A DNA stretch of 55,463 nt from assembly GCA_009782825.1 (NCBI GenBank), contig WRII01000010.1:1-55463 (forward strand), given 5' to 3'. Shown here piece by piece: positions 1 through 7,748 of the stretch. Made by a program: the position numbers and the translations under genes. The notes beneath the pieces were generated by a model, which searched no databases, had not been told where the DNA came from, and was given only the letters and a program-made list of their open reading frames with translations. Each line of letters begins with the position of its first letter. Within the stretch, counting starts at the first letter, position 1. Source of the DNA: Peptococcaceae bacterium. GTDB lineage: Bacteria > Bacillota > Desulfitobacteriia > Desulfitobacteriales > Syntrophobotulaceae.

Positions 1-97
1 CCTTCGCAAAGTCGCTGCTTATAAATGTTCGCCTGCTCTGTGTGGCCTTCATACGCGAGTCTAATAAGTTTATTCCATATATTGCTACAACAATTAA

Positions 98-289
98 TTG
101 GTGCGCCCAGCGAATATGGAGAGCTTTGACATTTGGTTGCATAAATGCTTGCAAGTGAATAGAAATGGTTTATATTTATTTCTCAAGAAAAATCGTGACA
201 GCTTTTCGGACAGCGAATGGGAGTCCTGCGTCCGCTTGCTTCCGCCACTTGATGAGAGAAGGTATGACATAAATGAATATCTTGTATAA
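98..289 (+). CDS. Short hypothetical ORF at window edge
   Basis: A 63-codon ORF with a TTG start, no good ribosome binding site and an in-frame stop just upstream. The peptide (SFDIWLHKCL near the start, LLPPLDERRY near the end) has a protein-like composition but I do not recognise it. It may be the tail of a decayed gene that extends beyond the left edge. Bases 1-425 hold nothing else I can support. Confidence 0.2.
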   Translation: MVRPANMESFDIWLHKCLQVNRNGLYLFLKKNRDSFSDSEWESCVRLLPPLDERRYDINEYLV

Positions 290-425
290 AGAAAAGGCGG
301 TCTATAGAGCCCTTGAAGAGCTGGATGAATGATGTTGTTCAGAGTACATTCAACTATGTGTTGTCGCCGGGTTGTACTGGGTTTCGGCAGGGATGTCCGA
401 CCTGATTATGGCCATCGCTGTCCTC

Positions 426-1754
426 CTATTGCTTGCTGTTTAAGAAATCTCCTATAATGTCATCCAAATTCGGAGTTCCTATTTCCTGCAGGTCGTACAT
501 GACCCTTGTATTGGGCTTATTGATTTTAATAATTCTGCCCAGATCAATTGGGGTGGCAATCACAACGGAATCGCAGGGCGTGTTGTCAATCGTGGCTGCC
601 AGGTCGCGGATTTGTTGCTCTCCGTAACCCATGGCGGGCAGAACCCTCCCTATATTCGGATATATTTTAAACGTTTCGGACAAACGTCCCACAGCAAACT
701 CGCGGGGATCAACGATTTCAGCCGCGCCAAATCTATTGGCAGCGACAATACCCGCCCCTATCTTCATTTCTCCGTGAGTCAGCGTCGGACCGTCTTCAAT
801 AACCAAAACCCGCTTGCCCTTAACAACATCCGGAGCATCGACCTTGATAGGTGATGCCGCATCCACCACCCGAGCTTTAGGATTCGCTTTCGCGATATTT
901 TCCCTGACCGTTTGGATATTCGCGTAATCCGCGCTGTCAATTTTATTGATGACAACAACATCCGCAAGTCTAAGCGACACCTCTCCCGGATAATAGCACA
1001 ATTCATGTCCCGGTCTGTGCGGGTCAACAACAGTAATTGTCAGATCAGACTTATAAAAAGGAAAATCATTGTTGCCGCCATCCCAAAGAATGATGTCACA
1101 ACCCGCCGGATCATTCTCAGCCTGCCTCAAAATCGCTTCATAGTCGACACCCGCATAGATCACATTGCCCCTCGCAACATGAGGTTCATACTCTTCCATT
1201 TCCTCAATGGTGCAGTTATATTTTTTCAAATCGCCCAGCGAAGCGAAGCGTTGAACTTTTTGCGCGTTCAGATCTCCATATGGCATTGGATGGCGTATGG
1301 CGATAACCTTGAGCCCTCTTTTATTAAGACATTCGATGATTTTCCGCGATGTCTGGCTTTTGCCGCAGCCGGTTCTGACTGCTCCTACTGCGATTACTTT
1401 CTTTACGCTTTCCACCATCGTCTGTTTGGGACCCAAAAGTGTAAACGCCGCTCCAGCCGCGTTCACCTTTGCCCCAACCCCCATAACATCCTCATATTTT
1501 ACATCGCTGTATGAGAAAACACATTCCTCCACATCGTATTCCTTAATCACTTTTTCAAGGTCAGCCTGCGGAACAATAGGAATACCGTCCGGATAACCGC
1601 TTCCGGCTAATTCTGCGGGATATCTGCGCCCATCAATATCGGGAATCTGCGCCGCTGTGAATGCCACGACCTTGTAGTCGGGATTGTTTCTATAACATGT
1701 GTTAAAGTTGTGGAAATCTCTCCCTGCCGCTCCGATAATAATAATTTTTTTCAT
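426..1754 (-). CDS. Cyclic 2,3-diphosphoglycerate synthetase-family GTPase
   Basis: A 442-residue cytoplasmic P-loop protein related to archaeal cyclic 2,3-diphosphoglycerate synthetase (COG2403). The N-terminus opens with a Rossmann-like strand and glycine turn (KKIIIIGAAGRDFHNF). A Walker A motif, GAVRTGCGKSQT, lies at residues 124-135, WDGGNND at 224-230 and a GTPase-type NKID at 270-273. The ATG at 1754 is preferred over the upstream start at 1802 because AAAGGAG lies five bases before it. In bacteria these proteins often sit near amino-acid or carbamate metabolism genes, but no such neighbour is visible here, so the substrate is open. Family assignment is firm; the enzymatic product in this organism is not. 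Confidence 0.8.
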   Translation of the reverse strand: MKKIIIIGAAGRDFHNFNTCYRNNPDYKVVAFTAAQIPDIDGRRYPAELAGSGYPDGIPIVPQADLEKVIKEYDVEECVFSYSDVKYEDVMGVGAKVNAAGAAFTLLGPKQTMVESVKKVIAVGAVRTGCGKSQTSRKIIECLNKRGLKVIAIRHPMPYGDLNAQKVQRFASLGDLKKYNCTIEEMEEYEPHVARGNVIYAGVDYEAILRQAENDPAGCDIILWDGGNNDFPFYKSDLTITVVDPHRPGHELCYYPGEVSLRLADVVVINKIDSADYANIQTVRENIAKANPKARVVDAASPIKVDAPDVVKGKRVLVIEDGPTLTHGEMKIGAGIVAANRFGAAEIVDPREFAVGRLSETFKIYPNIGRVLPAMGYGEQQIRDLAATIDNTPCDSVVIATPIDLGRIIKINKPNTRVMYDLQEIGTPNLDDIIGDFLNSKQ

Positions 1755-1918
1755 AAAATCTCCTTTCATGCTGTGCGTGACTGAGTACCTCAGTCCCAAC
1801 ATTCCTGTGTTTCTGGGTATAGGGTCAGAAAAATCATTTGAAATTGAATTTTCGGTTTATTGTATCACAGAATAGTTGAAAACTGCAATAAATGCGTGCC
1901 CCGGCTATGGACATGAAG

Positions 1919-1947
1919 ATGACATGCCATGCTTATGATGTTACAAT
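1919..1947 (+). promoter_or_regulatory. Putative sigma-A promoter of phaJ
   Basis: ATGACA at 1919-1924 and TACAAT at 1942-1947 each match the consensus at five of six positions, with a 17-bp spacer. Transcription would begin near 1954, placing the four 19-bp repeats in the 5' leader of phaJ. Confidence 0.45.
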
Positions 1948-1966
1948 AATAAGTGTTGCAAGTAAA

Positions 1967-2042
1967 GCTGAAGGATATCAGCTATGCTGAAGGATATCAG
2001 CTATGCTGAAGGATATCAGCTATGCTGAAGGATATCAGCTAT
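1967..2042 (+). repeat. Four perfect tandem 19-bp palindromic repeats
   Basis: The unit gctgaaggatatcagctat occurs four times without mismatch (1967-1985, 1986-2004, 2005-2023, 2024-2042). With the base before it, each unit can fold AGCTGA against TCAGCT around AGGATA. The array lies between the phaJ promoter and its ribosome binding site. It could act as RNA hairpins or as repeated operator sites. A related element lies upstream of phaE (6375-6450). Confidence 0.9.
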
Positions 2043-2089
2043 TTGCTAAAAAAATAAAAACCCACATGAGGGAAAAGGAGTGTAACAGT

Positions 2090-2509
2090 ATGCAGGGATA
2101 CACTGTGAAACAATTGGAAATCGGTCAAAAGGCCAGCTTCAGCAAAACTGTCACAGAGACAGACGTTTACTTATTCGCGGGAGTTACAGGAGACATCAAT
2201 CCCGCCCATGTCAACGAAGAATATGCCAAGAACACTATGTTTAAAGGGCGGATCGCTCACGGTATGCTGTCCGCAGGGTTCATCTCCGCGGTTTTGGCCA
2301 TGAATCTCCCAGGACCTGGAACCATCTATATAGCCCAGACCCTGAAATTCCGAGCCCCTGTCCGGTTTGGGGACACCATTACCGCTACTGTGGAAGTCCT
2401 CGAAAAGAACGAGGAAAAAAACCGGGTCATCCTAAAAACAGTCTGCTCCAACCAAGACAACAAGGTCGTTCTGGAAGGCGAAGCCACCGTCATGCCGCCT
2501 ACGGAGTAG
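2090..2509 (+). CDS. phaJ: (R)-specific enoyl-CoA hydratase, MaoC/PhaJ family
   Basis: This 139-residue hot-dog-fold hydratase converts trans-2-enoyl-CoA from beta-oxidation into (R)-3-hydroxyacyl-CoA, the monomer for PHA synthase. The hydratase-2 signature is complete: GDINPAH with Asp35 and His40 as the catalytic pair, followed by GRIAHGML at 53-60. Length and residue positions match the Aeromonas PhaJ type (Asp31/His36). The ATG at 2090 is chosen because AAAGGAG ends nine bases upstream. The longer frame from 2003 runs through the 19-bp repeats and is not credible as protein. phaC and phaE lie 1.5 kb away on the other strand, which supports a PHA role. A plain MaoC-like hydratase of fatty-acid breakdown is the alternative. 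Confidence 0.88.
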   Translation: MQGYTVKQLEIGQKASFSKTVTETDVYLFAGVTGDINPAHVNEEYAKNTMFKGRIAHGMLSAGFISAVLAMNLPGPGTIYIAQTLKFRAPVRFGDTITATVEVLEKNEEKNRVILKTVCSNQDNKVVLEGEATVMPPTE

Positions 2510-2627
2510 AATTATTCTTTACCATAGATAAAAACTCTCTATTTCTATTACTTTTTTCTCTTCACAGAAAAAACTTCGTATTTTCTGTGATTTTTGTTTA
2601 TACTATAGAGCAAGGAGAGTGATATAT

Positions 2628-3851
2628 ATGTTAGAGCGTCAGGAATACTTGAATCGGCTCATACGTTGGCGCGAGCGCCAGCTTATTAAGGTTGTCACAG
2701 GCGTAAGACGATGCGGGAAATCCACTTTGTTCTTATTGTATATTGATTATTTAAAAGAAACGGGCGTTGCTGAGGAACAGATTGTCTTCATCAATCTTGA
2801 AGATGTAGACAATGAACACTTGTTAGACTACAAAACCTTGCACACCTATGTTAAAGAAAGGCTATGCAAAAACAAATACACCTATGTTTTTATAGACGAG
2901 GTGCAGAAATGTCTCCACTATGAAAAGACAGTTGACAGCCTGTTCATAAAGGAGAATGTTGATGTCTATATAACCGGATCCAACGCTCATATGCTTTCAG
3001 GAGAGCTGGCCACCCTGCTTTCCGGAAGATATGTAGAAATCCGCATGCTGCCCTTATCATTCGCAGAATACCTTATGTTCATCGGAAATGAGAAAGGCAA
3101 ATCAGGCTTGTGCGAAATAAGATCTCATTTCACCAATTATATCCAATATGGTTCCTTCCCGTATGTGGCGGCGCTCCAAAATGATAAAAGCATCATCAAG
3201 GACTATATTGATGGTATCTATAACACCATCTTGTTAAAGGATGTGGCAACCCGGGAGGGAATTACCGATGTTTCTGTACTGGAAAACATCGTAAAATTCT
3301 TGTGCAGCAGTATTGGCAGTCCCATATCGGCAAAGAAAATCAGCGATGTCATCAATGCAAGCGGCAGAAAGATTTCGGTTAATACGGTTGAGTGTTATCT
3401 GCGTGCGTTGGTCGACAGCTTTTTATTTTATAAAGCCAACCGTTTTGACATCAAGGGCAAGCAAAACTTAAAGACCCTGGGCAAATATTACATTGTCGAT
3501 ACAGGACTCAGAGATATACTTGTGAGTTCCAGCAGCATGAACCTAGGACATCTTCTTGAAAATATCGTCTACCTTGAACTCATCCGGCGAGGCTGCAAAG
3601 TCCATATCGGCAAGCTCGCAGAAAAAGAGATCGATTTTGTTGCGAGTAATGCCGGTGAAACGATTTATTATCAAGTATCCGCATCCACTCTTGATGACAA
3701 CACATTAAAGCGCGAGCTTGAACCGCTGCAGAAAATCTCCGACAATCATCCAAAGTATTTATTGACACTGGATGAATATATGCCTAGCGCCAATTATGAC
3801 GGAATAAGAAAAGTAAGTGTGCTTGATTGGTTGCTCAGGGACTGTAACTAA
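2628..3851 (+). CDS. AAA ATPase with DUF4143 C-terminal domain
   Basis: A 407-residue stand-alone ATPase of the AAA_14/DUF4143 type. Walker A is GVRRCGKS at 25-32 and Walker B is VFIDE at 87-91. The C-terminal third has the DUF4143 pattern, including EKEIDFVA, which resembles a nuclease-type core. These proteins are common as solitary accessory genes in anaerobes and their role is not established. The start at 2628 follows AAGGAG by ten bases; a GTG at 2619 is too close to it. The gene interrupts the PHA genes (phaJ before it, phaC after it on the other strand) and looks like a later insertion. The stop codon lies inside a short dispersed motif (see findings). Confidence 0.85.
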   Translation: MLERQEYLNRLIRWRERQLIKVVTGVRRCGKSTLFLLYIDYLKETGVAEEQIVFINLEDVDNEHLLDYKTLHTYVKERLCKNKYTYVFIDEVQKCLHYEKTVDSLFIKENVDVYITGSNAHMLSGELATLLSGRYVEIRMLPLSFAEYLMFIGNEKGKSGLCEIRSHFTNYIQYGSFPYVAALQNDKSIIKDYIDGIYNTILLKDVATREGITDVSVLENIVKFLCSSIGSPISAKKISDVINASGRKISVNTVECYLRALVDSFLFYKANRFDIKGKQNLKTLGKYYIVDTGLRDILVSSSSMNLGHLLENIVYLELIRRGCKVHIGKLAEKEIDFVASNAGETIYYQVSASTLDDNTLKRELEPLQKISDNHPKYLLTLDEYMPSANYDGIRKVSVLDWLLRDCN

Positions 3852-3865
3852 ATTCCAGATTCTAC

Positions 3866-3900
3866 AAAAAAGAAGGACAGACCCATTACGGTCCATCCTT
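3866..3900 (-). terminator. Rho-independent terminator of the phaEC operon
   Basis: On the minus strand an 11-bp stem with two mismatches (arms 3873-3883 and 3890-3900, loop 3884-3889) is followed by a run of T residues (A at 3866-3872 on the plus strand). It lies about 80 bases after the phaC stop. The same hairpin could also stop transcription of the convergent ATPase gene, though without a T run on that side. Confidence 0.75.
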
Positions 3901-3981
3901 ACTCAAGTCCTGCCACGTAACAGCTACGGCATCTGACCTGATTGTCCCATATTTTAACCGACTTTGCGTGTTTTGCTCCCT

Positions 3982-5046
3982 CTAGCGTTCTTTCACCCAC
4001 TTCGCAATCTTGGGCCCAATCTCCTTCTGCGCCTTGGAGCTGACGAACATGCCAATATGCCCCACAGGGAATTCCAGCAACGCCTTATCCTTACTGGGAA
4101 TCGAATCTACGAACGGCCTCGTCGAAGCCGGCGGTACCAGATGATCCTTTTGAGCCAGCAGACACAGCACAGGCATCTTAATATTCTTCAGATTCACAAT
4201 GCGCCCGCCCACTTCAAGCTCGTTTTTAATAAGCTTATTCTGTTGGTAGAGATCCTTAATAAATTTTTTCAACATCGGTCCGGCCTGATCCGGGCTGTCA
4301 TAAATCCACGTCTCCATCCTCAGGAAGTCCAGCAGCGCCTCTTTGTCATCCAGCTGATCGATGAAGTTTAAATACTTGTCAAAGGAAAGTTGGAAAGGCT
4401 TCAGCATGTTAAACCCATAGTTCATGGAACTCCCGGCCAGGAGGCCATTCGCTGAGCCAACCATGCTGTCAATATCCATCCCAATACTCCACCTAAAGAG
4501 CAGGCCATCCGTCGTGTCAAAATCAAAGGGCATGACCAACGTCACCAGGTTTTTAACCTTTGCCGGATAGAGGGCCGCATAAATCGCGCTCAAGGTTCCC
4601 CCCTGGCAAATCCCGATCAAATTAACAGCGCCCAGCTTGTGTTTTTCCCGCACAAAATCCACCGCATTGTTCAAATAGCCGTCTACATAATCCTCCATGG
4701 TCAAAAACTTATCCACATGAGTCGGATAACCCCAATCGATCATATAAACATCCAAACCCTCAGCCAGCCACTTTTTCACAATACTTCTGTTTTCCTGAAG
4801 ATCCAGCATATACTGCTTATTGACCAATGCATAACACACCAACACAGGAACACTGTGGGGTTTCGAAACCTCAGGAATGTAATGGTATATCTTCATCCTA
4901 TCCTCGCTGTATACCAGCTCCTTCGGCGTCATTCCCACTTCCACTTCCTGGATTTCCATCATATTCTGCAACCCGCTCATGAGTTTGTTATTCATGGTCA
5001 GTGCATCCTGCATGGATTTTTGCATGTCAAAACTGTATCCATTCAC
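3982..5046 (-). CDS. phaC: Class III PHA synthase catalytic subunit PhaC
   Basis: A 354-residue alpha/beta hydrolase that polymerises (R)-3-hydroxyacyl-CoA into polyhydroxyalkanoate on granules, in complex with PhaE. The lipase-like box GICQGG places the nucleophile at Cys147. Asp301 (QKDHLVPP) and His330 (VGHIGMF) complete the triad at nearly the positions known for the Allochromatium vinosum enzyme (149, 302, 331). Length about 355 is typical of class III, not of classes I or II. It lies 73 bases after phaE on the same strand. The ATG at 5046 has only a weak ribosome binding site; a TGA codon directly upstream rules out a longer form. Confidence 0.95.
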   Translation of the reverse strand: MNGYSFDMQKSMQDALTMNNKLMSGLQNMMEIQEVEVGMTPKELVYSEDRMKIYHYIPEVSKPHSVPVLVCYALVNKQYMLDLQENRSIVKKWLAEGLDVYMIDWGYPTHVDKFLTMEDYVDGYLNNAVDFVREKHKLGAVNLIGICQGGTLSAIYAALYPAKVKNLVTLVMPFDFDTTDGLLFRWSIGMDIDSMVGSANGLLAGSSMNYGFNMLKPFQLSFDKYLNFIDQLDDKEALLDFLRMETWIYDSPDQAGPMLKKFIKDLYQQNKLIKNELEVGGRIVNLKNIKMPVLCLLAQKDHLVPPASTRPFVDSIPSKDKALLEFPVGHIGMFVSSKAQKEIGPKIAKWVKER

Positions 5047-5119
5047 TCGAAGACCACACTCCTTATTATAAGTCTTGAACTCTTCCTGAATTTTTAACTC
5101 TCCGCCTCACCCAAGACAG

Positions 5120-6334
5120 TTATGACGTCTTTTTAGCCTGAGCGCTCTGGGATCTCGGCGCACTTGGAGCCTTAGTCTCCTTGGCATCCTTTAAGTCCTT
5201 CAAGTCCTTCTCCAGCGCCTTGACGCGTTTGCGCAGCTCGTAAACTTCCTCTTCCACACTATCCAGCTCACGCCGATTCGGCAGCGGCAGGAACCCCAGC
5301 ATATCCTGCATGAAATCATCATACAAGATCTTCAGCTTAGAACCCGCACTGACCGTTTCATTCATGATTTTGGTAAAAGCCTCTGTGACAAACAGATCCT
5401 GGAAAGCCTTCTCATTGAACGCCGACCACACCTTATAGAACTCCATAAACGTCTGGGGCAATTTACCTTGTCCCTGGAGTTCACCCAGATGGGCCAGAAG
5501 CTTCTCCATCGTCTCCGTCATCATTGTGGAAACAAGAACATTGTATTCGTTGAACCGAATCACAAAGGTCACATAATAATCCAGCAGCTTCATCATCTTT
5601 TCGACAGTCTCGCGGTTCGCGCCCACCGCCGGAGCGTTCAACACCTTAGCCAGGGAATTCTTATAGATCTCCGCCCAAGCTTTAAGGAATTCCATATACG
5701 CCTCTTTATCGCCCTGGAGCGCTTTGACCAAGTATCCCTGAATCTCCGAGGACTCTTCCAACCAAGGCTTGAAGAAATCTACAAAAGTCTTTTGCATAAG
5801 AGAGAAGCTTTCCATTGGCATTGAAAAAGCATTCTTTAAGGCTTCCGGCATAAACGGCTGCATAAAGGTTCCCGTCATGTTCTGATAGGCTTCCATGATC
5901 GGCTTGGCATAAGCATTCCAATCCGGAATATCCATAGGTATGTTTTTCAGGAAAGTATCCCAGTAGGACTGCAGGCCCGTGAACATCTGATAAGAATTCA
6001 TGAACCGATCAAACCCCTCCTTGAGAGATTGGTTCGGGATAAACATGGACATGTTTTTCATCATATCCTGCCATTGCTGGTACATCTGATCCATGAAATT
6101 CTTCGGATTACTCTCATTGGCGGCATTCCCACTGAACATGGAAAGCATCGGATTCTGTGTGAAATTCTTCATCCACATCTCATAAAAAGCGCCCATCGGG
6201 TTGGCACTTTCTCCGCCTGATGCCGATGCCGGGGCATTCCCCGTTACCTGCGCCATCTGTGAAGCCCATGCATCATACATACTCTTGTTCATGTCCATCC
6301 ACATCGAAAACGGATTCTGTGAATTCTCGCTCAT
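5120..6334 (-). CDS. phaE: Class III PHA synthase subunit PhaE
   Basis: A 404-residue partner of PhaC, needed for class III synthase activity. The sequence is rich in Met, Phe and Trp in its first half (for example MWMDMNKSMYDAW), as usual for PhaE. It ends in a predicted coiled coil (EEEVYELRKRVKALEKDLKDLK) followed by a Lys/Ser/Ala tail. The ATG at 6334 is chosen because AAGGAG lies seven bases upstream; another ATG at 6340 is too close, and the frame upstream of it belongs to a separate 51-codon ORF that ends just before this ribosome binding site. Gene order phaE-phaC and the spacing suggest one operon. Confidence 0.9.
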   Translation of the reverse strand: MSENSQNPFSMWMDMNKSMYDAWASQMAQVTGNAPASASGGESANPMGAFYEMWMKNFTQNPMLSMFSGNAANESNPKNFMDQMYQQWQDMMKNMSMFIPNQSLKEGFDRFMNSYQMFTGLQSYWDTFLKNIPMDIPDWNAYAKPIMEAYQNMTGTFMQPFMPEALKNAFSMPMESFSLMQKTFVDFFKPWLEESSEIQGYLVKALQGDKEAYMEFLKAWAEIYKNSLAKVLNAPAVGANRETVEKMMKLLDYYVTFVIRFNEYNVLVSTMMTETMEKLLAHLGELQGQGKLPQTFMEFYKVWSAFNEKAFQDLFVTEAFTKIMNETVSAGSKLKILYDDFMQDMLGFLPLPNRRELDSVEEEVYELRKRVKALEKDLKDLKDAKETKAPSAPRSQSAQAKKTS

Positions 6335-6347
6335 ACTCATTCTCCTT

Positions 6348-6503
6348 TCATTTGAGGCTGGTATGCCCAGCCAGGCGATATCTTTCAGCTGTCCGATTGT
6401 CCTTCGGCTTACTGACATAGTCCTCAGCAAGCTGATTATCTTTCAGCTTGATCAGGCGGGGAAAGTCGCCGCATGCTTTCATTAACCCCATACAGCTTAT
6501 CAT
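6348..6503 (-). CDS. Unlisted 51-residue protein upstream of phaE
   Basis: An intact ORF of 51 codons begins at ATG 6503, behind a strong AGGAGG about a dozen bases upstream. It stops with TGA two to three bases before the AAAGGAG of phaE, so it sits like the first gene of the phaE-phaC operon. The peptide starts MISCMGLMKACGDF and ends YRLAGHTSLK; it is basic, has two cysteines and no membrane segment. I recognise no family. It contains two copies of the phaJ-type palindromic element in its coding sequence. It could be a small PHA-associated protein or a translated leader that controls phaE. Confidence 0.5.
   Translation of the reverse strand: MISCMGLMKACGDFPRLIKLKDNQLAEDYVSKPKDNRTAERYRLAGHTSLK
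6375..6450 (-). repeat. Two degenerate copies of the phaJ-leader palindrome
   Basis: Bases 6428-6450 form a perfect 8-bp hairpin (arms CAAGCTGA and TCAGCTTG, 7-base loop). Bases 6374-6390 match the reverse complement of the phaJ-leader unit at 14 of 17 positions. Both lie upstream of phaE, in the transcribed region of the PHA operon. A third, shorter version (gctgaaatatcagc) is at 25253-25266 between cmk and a kinase gene. Confidence 0.5.
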
Positions 6504-6663
6504 ACCATTTTCTCTCCTCCTCTTTCAATGATTAATTCATACAAATTTCTCCCCTTTATCTATGCAACTTTAAAATCACATCATTTAAAAATATTATAGC
6601 CCTCGCCAGCCCCTTACAGCCCCTATCCAGCGGCCCCTGTCAAACTCATTTAGTTACAGCCCC

Positions 6664-7746
6664 TTAGCGGCAGAACTCCACCACCATAATCTCCAGCAAA
6701 AAATGAGCTTCGCCCCCTCCTGTCTTGATTTTGATCTCCGTGTCTAAACACATCTCCAAGAACCGCACCAAACGCTCCGACTCAAACCGGCCCGCCTGAG
6801 TCAAGATCTTTCCCGCCTCATAAGGGGATCGGATCCCTGCCGCCTCCATCAGGAAATCCCGGGCCGAACCCCCAGAACCCCCACTCCCTTGAGTACGGCT
6901 CACCATACATCCCGCCAGCAGCAGCCGGATATGCCGGACAATCATGGCATGTACCCGCATATAATACTCATGACGCAGCACATCACGCAAGCAGGAAAGC
7001 CCCTCCTGAACCCGGCGCCCAGCAATCGCATCCAGCAGCACAAAAATTGACGCCTCCACCCTCGGCACACACAAGCACTCAATATCTGCCCGCTTAATTT
7101 CCTGCCGATCCCCAATAAAAACGCCGCACTTTTGAATTTCCTGGCTCAGAATACCCACATGACGACCGCTCCATTCTACCAGGAATCCCGCCGCCGCAGG
7201 CGATATCTTTTTGCCCCAGCGCGCTGCCTCTTCCTGAACCCAGCCCTGCCAATCACGAAAATTCTGCGGAAAAGAAAAGTCAACAACCTGACCCTCCTTA
7301 GCTATAACCTTATACAGTTTCCGCGTACGGTTAACCTTCTCCGCCATGAGCACCAGACAATTTTGCGGATTCGGCTTCCGGCAATACTCAATCAGTTGGC
7401 CGAGACCCGCCTCATTGTTATCACCCTTGCTGCCGCCACTGCCGCCGCCACTGCTGCCGCCGCTGCTGCCCTCTCCAGCCTTCCCCAATACCAGGGAATC
7501 CACCACGACCAAACGCCCGGAAAAAAAGCTCGGAGTCTGCGCCGCCACCACAATTTCCTCAAATTTAAGAGCCCCCTTGCCGCTGAACACCTCAATAGAG
7601 CTGCCCGAAGGATCCGCCTCAAGAAACCTGTGTTTAAGCAGGCGCACCCCCTCCCTCATGGAATAGCGATCCTCACCGTACCACAGCTGCACCGGCGCGA
7701 TCTCCCCCGCGGCAACTTTTTTTTGCAGAATTTGCAAGACGCTCAT
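6664..7746 (-). CDS. holA: DNA polymerase III delta subunit
   Basis: A 360-residue clamp-loader subunit that opens the beta sliding clamp. The N-terminal region (VQLWYGEDRYSMREG) and the middle and C-terminal pattern (ILSQEIQKC, HEYYMRVHAMIVRHIRLLLAG) fit the Firmicutes HolA/YqeN family. Residues 91-108 are an unusual run of Gly and Ser interrupting the N-terminal ATPase-like domain, and a second GSGGSGGS tract lies near residue 290. Neither is conserved in the family to my knowledge. It starts two bases after the lysA stop, so it is probably translated from the same transcript. Confidence 0.85.
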   Translation of the reverse strand: MSVLQILQKKVAAGEIAPVQLWYGEDRYSMREGVRLLKHRFLEADPSGSSIEVFSGKGALKFEEIVVAAQTPSFFSGRLVVVDSLVLGKAGEGSSGGSSGGGSGGSKGDNNEAGLGQLIEYCRKPNPQNCLVLMAEKVNRTRKLYKVIAKEGQVVDFSFPQNFRDWQGWVQEEAARWGKKISPAAAGFLVEWSGRHVGILSQEIQKCGVFIGDRQEIKRADIECLCVPRVEASIFVLLDAIAGRRVQEGLSCLRDVLRHEYYMRVHAMIVRHIRLLLAGCMVSRTQGSGGSGGSARDFLMEAAGIRSPYEAGKILTQAGRFESERLVRFLEMCLDTEIKIKTGGGEAHFLLEIMVVEFCR

Positions 7747-7748
7747 CC

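Noticed and set aside
912..1514. 200-codon plus-strand frame opposite the GTPase gene
   Set aside because: Shadow of the minus-strand gene with P-loop and NKID motifs; no ribosome binding site.
1967..2042. CRISPR or attachment-site array
   Set aside because: Units are directly adjacent with no spacers, and no integrase or cas gene is nearby.
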